Shown here: positions 12,869 to 20,137 of the stretch, one piece after another
Layout: each line of letters begins with the position of its first letter
Numbering within the stretch: position 1 is the stretch's first letter
Assembly (NCBI GenBank): GCA_030447045.1
Contig: JAUJMB010000008.1
Span: forward strand, 1-24,279
Direction: 5' to 3'
From: Rubrobacteraceae bacterium
GTDB taxonomy: Bacteria; Actinomycetota; Rubrobacteria; Rubrobacterales; Rubrobacteraceae
DNA: 24,279 nucleotides
Position numbers and translations under genes: made by a program
Notes under the pieces: model-generated
The model's input: only the letters and a program-made list of their open reading frames with translations
The model's database searches: none
What the model was told of the DNA's origin: nothing

Positions 12869-15316
12869 CTATTCCCCGCCTCCCGTCTTCTCCGCCGCCT
12901 CGGCCTCGCCGCCGCCCGCCGTCTCCGGCACGCGGCCGTTCTCCGCGGGCTTGGAGGCGGTGTTCGTCGGCGCCGGGGCGGGCGAGCCGTCCCCATCGGC
13001 GACCTTCGTCACCCTCACCGCCCCTACCTTGAAGAGCGGCTGCTTGGAGACCGGGTCCCACTCCGTTATGGTCAGCTCGTTCGCCGCCCGGGCGTGGCCG
13101 TCCGGGGCGTCTCCACCTTCCCCGTCGAAGTAGCCGTAGTGGAACGGCGCGAAGACGACGCCCTCCCTGATGCCGCTCACGCGCGCCTTCGCCTCCATCT
13201 GGCCGCGCGGGGACTCGACCCGCACCGTGTCTCCCTCCGAGACGCCGAGGCTCTCGGCGTCTGTTGGGGAGATCTCGACCCACGCCTCGGGGGCGGCGTC
13301 CTGGAGCTGCGGCGCCCTCGCGGTCTTGGTGCGGGTGTGGAAGTGGAAGATGGTTCGCCCCGTGTTGAGACGGAACGGGTACTCCCCGCCCGGCTCCTCG
13401 TGCGGCGGCGTGTAGGAGGCCGCTCTCAGGAAGGCCCGCCCGTCCGGGCCTATGGCGCGGTGGTCGTCCTCGGAGTTCACGGCGCCCGTGAGCAGGTCGT
13501 GGCCAAAGGTCTCGCAGTCTCCGGTGCGGGTGTTGAAGTCGGCGTCCCCGTAGAGCCGCTCGGTACCGTCCGGATGCTCCTCGTTGCAGGGCCACTGCAC
13601 GCCGGAGCCGCCCCTGAGCTTCTCGTAGGAGATGCCCGTGTAGTCGCAGGGATGGCCCCTGGTGCACTCCTTCCAGGCCTCGAAGGCCTCCTCCGGGTGC
13701 TCCCACTTTATGAGCGGCTGCCCGTCCCTGTCGCGGAAGTCCATGCGCTTCGCGTACTCGAGAAAGATGTCGAGGTCGTGCTTTGTCCCGCCCGGCGGCT
13801 CGACCGCGGCCTCCGAGAGGTGGACCGTGCGGTCCGTGTTCGTGAACGTGCCGGTCTTCTCGCCCCAGGTCGCCGCCGGCAGGACCACGTCGGCGAGCTG
13901 GGCGGTCTCCGTCAAAAAGATGTCCTGGACTACGACGAAGAGGTCCTCCTTCTCGAGGATGTTCCTTATACGCCCGAGCTCCGGAAGGGAGACCGCCGGG
14001 TTGGTGCACTGGATCCAGAGGAACTGGATGGAGCCCTGCTCGGCGTAGCGCCAGATCTGCATCGCGTGCGTAGGCGGGGCCCAGTGCGGGATCTTCATCC
14101 TGTCCACGTTCCACAGATCCGCGAGCTCCTGGACGTGCTCCTCGTTGTCCCAGTTCCTGAACGCGGGCAGGTCCCCGTTGGCCCCGGTCTCGCGCGTGTT
14201 CTGCGCGGTGGGTTGGCCGTTGAACTGCAAGACGCCGCAGCCGGGTTTGCCGAGCATCCCGCGCAGCAGGTGGATGTTGTTGATCCCGCACGCCGCGGCC
14301 GTCGCCTGGTGGCTCTGGTAGACGCCCTGGAGCGCCGTCGACAGCAGCCTATCGGTGGTCCCGATGATGCGCGCCGCCTCCCGGATCTCCGAGGCCTCCA
14401 CCCCGCAGATGCCGGCCGCCCACTCCGGCGTGCACCCGGCGACGGTGCCCTCGAGCTCCCCGAAGCCCAGCGTGTGGGTTTGGACGTACTCCCGGTCGTA
14501 CCAGCCGTTCTCTATGATCTCGTACAGAAAGGCGTTGATAAGGGCCATGTTGGTGCCGTTCTTTACGGCCAGGTGTACGGTGGCCCTCTCGGCGGCGGGC
14601 GTGGGCCTCGGGTCCACCACCACGAGTTTGGGCGGGTCGGGGCCGTCCAGCCGGTCGAGGATGCGCATCCAGGTAACCGCCTGCGTCTCGGCCATGTTGT
14701 GGCCGAAGAGCATGATGGCGTCGGCGTGGTCTATGTCCGCGTAGGAGCCCGGCTGGCCGTCGCTCCCGAAGCTCTCCTTGAGCGCCTGCGCGGCGGTGGC
14801 CGTGCACAGGCGCGTGTTGCCGTCCATGTGCGGCGTCCCGAGGCCGGCCTTGCCGATGACGCCCAAAGTGTAGTACTCCTCAAGAAAGAGTTGGCCCGTG
14901 GTGTAGAAGCCGAAGGCGAGCGGCCCCTTCTCCTCTAGCAGCCGCTTGGACTCACCGACGATGCGGCTCATAGCCTCGTCCCAGCTAGCCTCCACGAGCT
15001 CCCCGTCCTTACGAACGAGCGGCTTCTTGAGGCGATCTTCGGAGTTGTTGGCCTGCCAGCCGAAGAGGTCCTTGGGGTCGACCCGGCCCTTGTTCACCCG
15101 GTCCACCGCGCGGCCCCGAACGCCGCAGATGCGGCCGTCCTTGACGGCGATGTCCAGCCCGTCGCCGTTGGAGTGGAGGATGGAGGCCGTCTGGACCCAG
15201 GCGTCCACGTCCTCCTCGCCCACGCCGTCCTCCAGGAACTGGTCGACCCTGACGGGCCACTCCCCTTCCCGCGGGTAGGGCGTACGCGTGCCCCAGGGGT
15301 TCGCTATGCGGTCCAT
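12869..15316 (-). CDS. Molybdopterin oxidoreductase (formate dehydrogenase/nitrate reductase-like) lacking its Fe-S cysteines
   Basis: An 815-residue catalytic subunit of the DMSO-reductase superfamily that binds a bis-pterin molybdenum or tungsten cofactor. The N-terminal domain normally has C-x2-C-x3-C and a later C-P-K-G for a [4Fe-4S] cluster. Here the same spacing gives Ser45, His48, Asp52 (TASILHSNGDG) and Asp80 (GRVDPKDL). Lys82 is kept. The metal-ligand Cys is probably Cys171 in GNTRLCTATAAQALKESFGS, as in NapA-like enzymes. Further hallmarks are FGHNMAETQAVTWMRI, LQGVYQSHQATAAACGINN, VVLPAATWGEKTGTFTN and the C-terminal molydopterin-binding domain (TGRTIFHFHTRTKTARAPQL, FAPFHYGYFDGEGG). 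The last 40 residues are Pro/Ala/Glu-rich. There is no Tat signal, so it is cytoplasmic. GGGAGG lies ten bases before ATG 15316. The substrate is unknown; a dehydrogenase of formate or a related small molecule would fit the upstream alcohol dehydrogenase. Confidence 0.88.
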   Translation of the reverse strand: MDRIANPWGTRTPYPREGEWPVRVDQFLEDGVGEEDVDAWVQTASILHSNGDGLDIAVKDGRICGVRGRAVDRVNKGRVDPKDLFGWQANNSEDRLKKPLVRKDGELVEASWDEAMSRIVGESKRLLEEKGPLAFGFYTTGQLFLEEYYTLGVIGKAGLGTPHMDGNTRLCTATAAQALKESFGSDGQPGSYADIDHADAIMLFGHNMAETQAVTWMRILDRLDGPDPPKLVVVDPRPTPAAERATVHLAVKNGTNMALINAFLYEIIENGWYDREYVQTHTLGFGELEGTVAGCTPEWAAGICGVEASEIREAARIIGTTDRLLSTALQGVYQSHQATAAACGINNIHLLRGMLGKPGCGVLQFNGQPTAQNTRETGANGDLPAFRNWDNEEHVQELADLWNVDRMKIPHWAPPTHAMQIWRYAEQGSIQFLWIQCTNPAVSLPELGRIRNILEKEDLFVVVQDIFLTETAQLADVVLPAATWGEKTGTFTNTDRTVHLSEAAVEPPGGTKHDLDIFLEYAKRMDFRDRDGQPLIKWEHPEEAFEAWKECTRGHPCDYTGISYEKLRGGSGVQWPCNEEHPDGTERLYGDADFNTRTGDCETFGHDLLTGAVNSEDDHRAIGPDGRAFLRAASYTPPHEEPGGEYPFRLNTGRTIFHFHTRTKTARAPQLQDAAPEAWVEISPTDAESLGVSEGDTVRVESPRGQMEAKARVSGIREGVVFAPFHYGYFDGEGGDAPDGHARAANELTITEWDPVSKQPLFKVGAVRVTKVADGDGSPAPAPTNTASKPAENGRVPETAGGGEAEAAEKTGGGE

Positions 15317-15413
15317 AAAGTGTAGCCTCCCATACTCCGGCCTCGCGGCGGGTCGAGCGACCCTTCCGTGTCACGGTACCAAGCGGTTTGCCCCGATAGA
15401 ACCCGGCTTCAAA

Positions 15414-15440
15414 CCGGAGAGAGGTATCTGGTCTCTCGGG
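15414..15440 (-). terminator. Hairpin between the alcohol dehydrogenase and molybdoenzyme genes
   Basis: Arms CCGGAGAGA (15414-15422) and TCTCTCGGG (15432-15440) pair over nine positions with one mismatch around a nine-base loop. It lies about 60 bases after the alcohol dehydrogenase stop on the - strand, with no real T run. It probably separates the two transcription units, leaving the promoter of the molybdoenzyme cluster in the remaining 97 bases. Confidence 0.45.
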
Positions 15441-15501
15441 TTGCCCGTCGGGGGAGCCGCCGCCTCCGTAGGGCGATGCGGGGGTCCCGCGTTGGCCTGG
15501 G

Positions 15502-16692
15502 CTACGGCTGGAGCAGGATCTTGATGGCGCCGTCCTGCTTTTTCTGGAAGATCTCGTACGCCTGCGGCGCGGCGTCCAGCGGCATCTTGTGGGTGGCGAA
15601 GTCCTCGACGCCCAGAGGGTCTGACGGGTCGATGAGGAGCGGCATGATGGTGTCGGTCCACGCCTTGACGTTGGCCTGGCCCATGCGGATCTGGATCTGC
15701 TTGTCGAAGAGCTGCAGCAGGTTGATGGGGTCTGCAGTCCCGCCGTACACGCCGCTTATGGAGAGCGTGCCGCCGCGGCGCACGGTCTCGATGCACTGCT
15801 CCAGCGCCGTGAGCCGGTCGACCCCGGCCTTCTCCATGGCCGGCTGGGCCACGGCGTCGGGGAGCAAACCGACGAGCGTCTGGGCCGTCTTGCCCGCGGT
15901 GGCCCCGTGCGCCTCCATGCCGACGGCGTCTATGACGGAGTCGGGCCCGCGGCCGTCGGTCATCTCGCGGATCGTCGCCGCTACGTCGTCGTGCTCGCTG
16001 AGGTCGACCACCTCGGCGCCGTACCGCCGCGCCATCGCCAGACGCTCCGGCACGAGGTCGACGCCGATGACCCTGTGGCCCTTGTGGTGGGCGATGCGCG
16101 CGCTCATCAGGCCGATGGGCCCGAGGCCGAAGATCGCCACGCTACCCCCCTCCGGGATACCGGCGTACTCGACGGCCTGCCAGCTCGTCGGCAGGACGTC
16201 CGATAGGTAGACGAAGCGCTCGTCGGACATCCCCTCGCCCTCCTCGGGGACCTTGATGGGGACGAACTGCGCCTGCGGGACGCGCAGGTACTCGGCCTGC
16301 CCGCCGGGCACCTGGCCGTAGAGCTTGGTGTAGCCGAAGAACTTGGCGCCCGTGCCGTACTCGTGGACCTGGGTGGTCTCGCACTGGGAGTAGAGCCTCT
16401 GGTCGCACATAAAGCAGTGCCCGCAGCTTATGTTGAACGGCAGGACCACCCGGTCGCCGGGGGCCACGTGCGTGACCTCCGGCCCGACCTCCTCGACGAT
16501 GCCCATCGGCTCGTGGCCGAGGATGTCGCCCGGGTCTATAAACGGTCCTAAAACCTCGTAGAGGTGCAGGTCCGAGCCGCAGATGTTGGTAGTCGTGATC
16601 CTGACGATCGCGTCGTTCGGCTCCTGGATGCTCGGGTCGGGCACGTCGTCCACCCGAACGTCCCTCTTGCCGTGCCACGTCACAGCCTTCAT
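15502..16692 (-). CDS. Zinc-dependent alcohol dehydrogenase, formaldehyde-dehydrogenase-like
   Basis: A 396-residue medium-chain dehydrogenase. Catalytic zinc ligands are Cys38 (NICGSDLH), His60 (LGHEPMG) and probably Asp165 (YLSDVLPTS), the Cys/His/Asp set of glutathione-independent formaldehyde dehydrogenases. The structural zinc site is Cys90, Cys93, Cys96, Cys104 (ISCGHCFMCDQRLYSQC). The Rossmann motif GLGPIG (189-194) with Asp212 at the end of the second strand indicates NAD rather than NADP. A long insertion near 240-290 is also typical of the formaldehyde-dehydrogenase-like subgroup. Oxidation of an alcohol or (hydrated) aldehyde in the cytoplasm is expected; the exact substrate cannot be read. 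A GGAGG lies eight to nine bases before ATG 16692. It sits upstream of the formate-dehydrogenase-like gene, which would suit successive one-carbon oxidation. Confidence 0.92.
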   Translation of the reverse strand: MKAVTWHGKRDVRVDDVPDPSIQEPNDAIVRITTTNICGSDLHLYEVLGPFIDPGDILGHEPMGIVEEVGPEVTHVAPGDRVVLPFNISCGHCFMCDQRLYSQCETTQVHEYGTGAKFFGYTKLYGQVPGGQAEYLRVPQAQFVPIKVPEEGEGMSDERFVYLSDVLPTSWQAVEYAGIPEGGSVAIFGLGPIGLMSARIAHHKGHRVIGVDLVPERLAMARRYGAEVVDLSEHDDVAATIREMTDGRGPDSVIDAVGMEAHGATAGKTAQTLVGLLPDAVAQPAMEKAGVDRLTALEQCIETVRRGGTLSISGVYGGTADPINLLQLFDKQIQIRMGQANVKAWTDTIMPLLIDPSDPLGVEDFATHKMPLDAAPQAYEIFQKKQDGAIKILLQP

Positions 16693-16833
16693 GTGCTCGC
16701 ACCTCCGTGATCCCTAGTAGCTAGCCCTCGAACGGCCCTGCGCCCATCGCCCACCCGTCCGGTTGCGCCCCCAGCCCGTAAGGTTGTAACGGCATAACCC
16801 ACCGGCGCGGGGCCTATGCATCCGCGGGGCAGA

Positions 16834-16868
16834 CTTTCAGCCGCCAACGAAAAGCTGGCGGCCGAAAG
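16834..16868 (-). terminator. 13-bp hairpin after the DJ-1/PfpI gene
   Basis: CTTTCAGCCGCCA (16834-16846) and TGGCGGCCGAAAG (16856-16868) pair with one mismatch around a nine-base loop. It begins 33 bases past the DJ-1/PfpI stop on the - strand, so it may terminate that gene. The same words recur inverted at 22326-22373, so it may also be one copy of a dispersed intergenic repeat. Confidence 0.55.
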
Positions 16869-16869
16869 C
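16851..16869 (+). repeat. Copy A of a degenerate intergenic repeat
   Basis: AAAGCTGGCGGC (16851-16862) and CGGCCGAAAGC (16859-16869) are the exact reverse complements of GCCGCCAGCTTT (22326-22337) and GCTTTCGGCCG (22363-22373). The flank continues as degenerate GCCTGAAGCCT-like words to 16906. Chance agreement is possible in GC-rich DNA, but both words occur together in both gaps. Confidence 0.45.
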
Positions 16870-16900
16870 TGATGCCTAAAACCTGTAGCCTGAAGCCTCT

Positions 16901-17476
16901 CTACGCGCTGCGGGCCTGGTCCTCGTGCTTGCCCTCGCCGATCTCCTCGACCACCTTGGCGCAGAACGCCTCAAGGTCGCCGGGGTTACGGCTGGTGACG
17001 AGGCCCCCGTCGGTGACGACCTCCTCGTCCACCCAGGTGCCGCCCGCGTTGCGGATGTCGGTCTGGAGCGACGGGTAGGAGGTGAGGGTGCGGCCCTTCA
17101 CCACGTCCGCCTCGACCAGCGTCCAGGGGCCGTGGCAGATCACGCCGACCGGCTTGGCCTGCTCGAAGAAACCGTGCACGAACTGGACCACGTTCGGGTC
17201 GGCGCGCAGGTTGTCGGCCCCCACGGTGCCGCCGGGTATGATCAGGGCGTCGTACTCGTCCGGAGAGGTATCGGTTACGGCCCTGTCCACCGTGAAGGTG
17301 TCCCCCATCTCGGTGTCGTTGTTCATCGCCTGGGCCTCGCCGGCCTCGATGCCGACGACCTCCACGGTGGCGCCCTCGGCCTCGACGGCCTGCTTCGGCT
17401 GGACGAACTCCACCTGCTCCGTCCCGATCGGCGCGATCAGAATGGCCACCTTGCGTCCCTGCAATTCGTTAGCCAC
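16901..17476 (-). CDS. DJ-1/PfpI family protein (general stress/deglycase-type)
   Basis: A 191-residue class-I-glutamine-amidotransferase-like protein of the DJ-1/PfpI family. The nucleophile elbow is VICHGPWTL with Cys114-His115, the acidic partner is Glu20 in IGTEQVEFVQP, and the IIPGG motif is at 79-83. Residues EVVTDGGLVTSRNPGDLEAF near the end are typical of the PfpI/YfkM subgroup. Members have been reported as proteases, glyoxalase III or protein deglycases, so the biochemical role remains open; detoxifying reactive aldehydes such as glyoxal would suit this region. The GTG start is preceded by AAGGAG at good spacing. An 18-bp palindrome at 17508-17525 lies in the leader. A hairpin follows the stop. 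Confidence 0.9.
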   Translation of the reverse strand: MANELQGRKVAILIAPIGTEQVEFVQPKQAVEAEGATVEVVGIEAGEAQAMNNDTEMGDTFTVDRAVTDTSPDEYDALIIPGGTVGADNLRADPNVVQFVHGFFEQAKPVGVICHGPWTLVEADVVKGRTLTSYPSLQTDIRNAGGTWVDEEVVTDGGLVTSRNPGDLEAFCAKVVEEIGEGKHEDQARSA

Positions 17477-17507
17477 GAATACTCCTTCTTTTCTCTACGT
17501 ACCCATC

Positions 17508-17525
17508 AGGGAACCGCGGTTCCCT
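17508..17525. promoter_or_regulatory. Perfect 18-bp palindrome in the DJ-1/PfpI leader
   Basis: AGGGAACCGCGGTTCCCT is a perfect palindrome ending 31 bases upstream of the GTG start. On the - strand a TATCTA (-10-like) lies just before it, with TTTTCG about 16 bases further up, so the palindrome would fall at or just after the transcription start. That is a repressor position. I do not recognise the binding protein. Confidence 0.55.
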
Positions 17526-17997
17526 TTGGTTAGATACCCGTATCAGCGCCCACGAAAAACGCCCCCTCGCCACCGGCCCGAACGGCCAGAGACGCGCGCC
17601 TAACCCGCCGAAGCCCGAGAGCCGTCGCGCCGAATTGCCGACGAACCGACCGGCCGACAAGCGCTGTAGCAAGCCGGGGCGCGGACGGCCGGACTGGCCC
17701 AACCGTCCCCCTCCCGAAGCGGCTACTGAAATCCGACCTCCCAGCAAGCCGCGTGTTCAGCGGCCGGCTTCTCTACCCTCCAGCTGTAGGCCGAAGCCCC
17801 GCGCCTAAAGCCTTCTAAACACCCTGCTCGCTCTGGTTCGTGATGGTCTGGCGTTCGCGGACGATCCAGAGCATACCGGTACCCAGAAGGGACCCTCCGA
17901 AATGCCGGAATCGTGGTAAGTGGCCCGAGAGGTGCGGAGGGGCAACGGTCGGCCCGACGCCGCAACCAACCGCCGCCCGACTTCCCTAAAGCCTGCC
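17526..17997. other. Intergenic region without a convincing gene
   Basis: About 470 bases between the DJ-1/PfpI and aldo/keto reductase genes. Apart from the probable DJ-1 promoter at its left end, I see only degenerate words such as GCCTAAAGCCTT (about 17804) and CCCTAAAGCCTG (about 17985). A short - strand frame reads GTGMLWIVRERQTITNQSE before stopping near 17820; it has no conventional start with a ribosome-binding site and is at most a remnant. No tRNA or other RNA was recognised. Confidence 0.5.
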
Positions 17998-18873
17998 CTA
18001 GCCCGAGACCTCGGAGAGTTCGGCGTACTCGTCGTCCGTGAGTTGGAGCGAGGCCGCGGCGACGTTCTCCTCCAGGTGCCCCACGGAGGAGGTGCCGGGG
18101 ATCGGGAGCATCACCGGCGAGCGGCGGAGCAGCCAGGCGAGGGCGACCTGCCCGGGGGTGGCGTCGTGGTGGGCGGCGATCTCGTCCACGGGGCCGCCGG
18201 GCCGCGAGAGGGAGCCGGAGGCGAGCGGGAACCAGGGGATGAAGGCGATCCCGTCGGCCTCGCACGCCTCCAGCACGTCTTCGGAGCCCCGGTCGGTCAG
18301 GTTGTAGCGGTTCTGCACGGAGGAGATTGGGACGATCTGCTGCGCCTGCCGCAACTCGTCGACGCCGACCTCGGAGAGCCCGACGTGGCGGACCTTGCCC
18401 TCTTCCCTGAGCTCGGCCATCGCCCCGAGCGACTCCTCGGCCGGCACCTCGGGGTCGATGCGGTGGAGCTGGTAGAGGTCTATAGTCTCCAGCTTGAGCC
18501 GCCTGAGGCTGCCCTCGATGGCCTCCCTGATGTGCCCGGGACGGCCGTTCGGCCTCCAGTCCCCCGGCCCGGGGCGAACGAGGCCGGCCTTCGTGGCGAT
18601 CACCATGTCCTCCGGGTAGGGCGCGAGCGTCTCGCCGATGAGGCGCTCGGAGACCTCGGGGCCGTAGGAGTCGGCGGTGTCTATGAGGTTTACGCCGAGC
18701 TCCACGCAGCGGCGGAGAACCCTTTTGGCCTCCTCGGGATTCTCGGGCTCGCCCCAGATGCCTTCGCCCGTGATCCGCATGGCGCCGAAGCCCAGGCGGT
18801 TCACCTCGAGCTCCCCGCCGATGGCGAAGGTTCCCGCCTCGGCCGCGTTCTGGGTCGTGTTCCGTTCTGTCAT
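17998..18873 (-). CDS. Aldo/keto reductase
   Basis: A 291-residue NADPH-dependent (beta/alpha)8-barrel oxidoreductase. The catalytic tetrad is visible: Asp65 and Tyr70 in [15 protein letters not shown], Lys95 in VIATKAGL, and His137 in DLYQLHRID. The late cofactor-binding segment is [17 protein letters not shown]. The N-terminal 25 residues contain the usual hairpin with [25 protein letters not shown] lies seven bases before ATG 18873. The substrate cannot be predicted; reduction of reactive carbonyls is the usual role and matches the neighbouring DJ-1/PfpI and alcohol dehydrogenase genes. It seems to be a single-gene unit. Confidence 0.93.
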   Translation of the reverse strand: MTERNTTQNAAEAGTFAIGGELEVNRLGFGAMRITGEGIWGEPENPEEAKRVLRRCVELGVNLIDTADSYGPEVSERLIGETLAPYPEDMVIATKAGLVRPGPGDWRPNGRPGHIREAIEGSLRRLKLETIDLYQLHRIDPEVPAEESLGAMAELREEGKVRHVGLSEVGVDELRQAQQIVPISSVQNRYNLTDRGSEDVLEACEADGIAFIPWFPLASGSLSRPGGPVDEIAAHHDATPGQVALAWLLRRSPVMLPIPGTSSVGHLEENVAAASLQLTDDEYAELSEVSG

Positions 18874-18975
18874 CGTTGGGCCTCCCGTTGCGTCGGATTC
18901 CTCCTGGCGGCCAACCCTGCTCGTGGGCCCCGGCCGCGACGCTGAGGGTATCAGGCCGAGCGGGTCCGCCGGTTT

Positions 18976-18994
18976 TGGGGGTCCAAGGCCCCCA
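18976..18994 (-). terminator. Small hairpin downstream of the 149-aa protein gene
   Basis: TGGGGG (18976-18981), loop TCCAAGG, CCCCCA (18989-18994). It lies about 80 bases after the stop of the 149-aa gene on the - strand. There is no T run on that strand, so the terminator role is tentative. The rest of the 200-base gap only shows the aldo/keto reductase ribosome-binding site. Confidence 0.35.
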
Positions 18995-19076
18995 CGCCGG
19001 GCTTGTGCCTATCTATCTGCGGGGGCTACGGGCGGGGGCTCCCTCTCCGAGGGGTCTTACGGTGCGGGCGCCGGTT

Positions 19077-19526
19077 CTAGCGGTCCAGCAGCGCGTAGGC
19101 GGCGCCCGTGGCGCCGGCGTAGACGAGGTGGTGGAAGGCGTCGATGCCGACCTCCTTCGCGCCCCAGGTCCAGAGAGGCGGCGCGACGCCGAGGGCGGGC
19201 AGCATTACCTGTTCGGAGCCCCACACGGCGCCGAAGTGGGCGGCGGTCGCGGCGGTACCCTCGAGGCCGGCCGCGGAGATCAGGCCGCGGGCCGCGCCCC
19301 AGCCCGTCCCGTAGCCCCAGTGGACCAGGTTCGAGAAGCGCTCTCTCCCCGCCTCGTCCTTCGGCTCGACGCCGAGGACCTTGCCCGCGGCGTCCGCGGG
19401 GGCCGTGCTCGCGGCGCGACCCCGCGCCTTCATCTCCAGCGTGCTCGACACCGTCATCGCGGCGGTGCCGACGGCCCCGGCGAAGAGGCCCTTGCCGACG
19501 CTGGATGCTAGATCCCCAACCCTCAA
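19077..19526 (-). CDS. Conserved-looking hydrophobic protein of unknown function (149 aa)
   Basis: I do not recognise a named family. The protein has four hydrophobic stretches that could be membrane helices: GLFAGAVGTAAMTVSSTLEM (13-32), an aromatic/glycine segment LVHWGYGTGWGAARGLISAA (about 67-86), AAHFGAVWGSEQVMLPALG (about 95-113) and HHLVYAGATGAAYALLD (about 132-148). Between the first two lies a charged loop (KVLGVEPKDEAGRERFSN). The architecture looks like small Gly/Ala-rich membrane proteins of actinobacteria. TTG at 19526 is used, with GGGAGAGA about seven bases upstream. It is 17 bases downstream of the small acidic protein gene and probably co-transcribed with it. Confidence 0.75.
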   Translation of the reverse strand: MRVGDLASSVGKGLFAGAVGTAAMTVSSTLEMKARGRAASTAPADAAGKVLGVEPKDEAGRERFSNLVHWGYGTGWGAARGLISAAGLEGTAATAAHFGAVWGSEQVMLPALGVAPPLWTWGAKEVGIDAFHHLVYAGATGAAYALLDR

Positions 19527-19543
19527 ACCGTCTCTCCCATCAG

Positions 19544-19735
19544 CTACTCGTCGACCTGGTCCTCGCCGCCCTCGACCGGCTCCTGGGGGTGGGCCGACCT
19601 CTTCTCCTCGCTCGCCTCGTCGGCGGTCCCGGGGTTGGAGGTGTCTGACGGCTTGTCCGCGCCTGGGGCCTGGACGTCCTCGTCCCCGCCCTCGGCGGGC
19701 TCCTGGGGGTGCACCGGCTGTCTCTCTTCGCTCAT
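19544..19735 (-). CDS. Small acidic, disordered protein made of two 20-residue repeats
   Basis: A 63-residue, highly acidic protein without hydrophobic segments. Residues 2-21 and 42-61 are two copies of one 20-residue unit: SEE at the start, HPQEP in the middle, EGG next and Val at the end are identical, with conservative changes (Ala/Val, Asp/Glu) elsewhere. They are joined by a Pro/Asp/Thr/Ser linker. AGGAG lies about seven bases before ATG 19735, so translation is well supported. No family is recognised. The amino-acid content suggests an intrinsically disordered, hydrophilic protein, perhaps related to desiccation or other stress, but that is a guess. Confidence 0.7.
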   Translation of the reverse strand: MSEERQPVHPQEPAEGGDEDVQAPGADKPSDTSNPGTADEASEEKRSAHPQEPVEGGEDQVDE

Positions 19736-19807
19736 CCTCTGCTCCTCTCTGTCGTGTTCCCTTGCGTCTTTGCGTCGGCCCTGGTTAGAGGGGCGACGTC
19801 CTCTATC

Positions 19808-20047
19808 CTAACGGAGGGTTATGGCCCGGTGCCCGTGGTCAACGGCGACGTCCCCGACGGGTATCAGGACCAGTTTCTTGCCCAGGAATCCGGCCCGGAT
19901 CCTGACGTACTGCGCCTCACCGGCGCGGTTGCAGAATATCCGCTGGACGCGACCGAGCGTCTAGCCGAGGGGATCGAGCAGCGCGTAGCCCTCGCACCAC
20001 CTCGAACCCACGGTCCGGTCCTCGCCGTCCTTCGCCTGGGTTGCCAT
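19808..20047 (-). pseudogene. PRC-barrel domain gene interrupted by one amber codon
   Basis: The frame from ATG 20047 encodes MATQAKDGEDRTVGSRW, then CEGYALLDPLG, an in-frame TAG at 19963-19961, and continues TLGRVQRIFCNRAGEAQYV, RIRAGFLGKKLVLIPVGDVA and VDHGHRAITLR to TAG at 19810-19808. The strand pattern (polar strand, GRVxxIFxNRxGEAQYVRIRxGFLGKKxVLIPVxDVxVD) is that of a PRC-barrel domain of the stress-protein type. GGAG sits six bases before the ATG, so the start is intact. One CAG-to-TAG change would be enough to create the break. Readthrough, a sequencing error or true loss cannot be told apart from this sequence. The restored protein would have 79 residues. Confidence 0.75.
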
Positions 20048-20137
20048 ATTCTGCTCCAAAACTTACCTCCTCAAAGACCGGCTACTACCAAGAGCCTGGG
20101 CGATCCCGACCTCTCATCGTGGCCCGTCCGTCCCGCC

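Noticed and set aside
12868..12996. Arg-rich N-terminal extension of the helical protein
   Set aside because: It is a shadow of the molybdoenzyme C-terminus; ATG 12867 follows the stop by one base.
12866..14938. 690-codon + strand open frame over the molybdoenzyme
   Set aside because: Arg/Val/Leu-rich shadow frame, common in GC-rich DNA; the - strand protein matches a known superfamily throughout.
17723..18265. 180-codon - strand frame at the end of the aldo/keto reductase
   Set aside because: The upstream part is a shadow of the reductase and the rest lies in a gap with repeat-like, low-complexity sequence.
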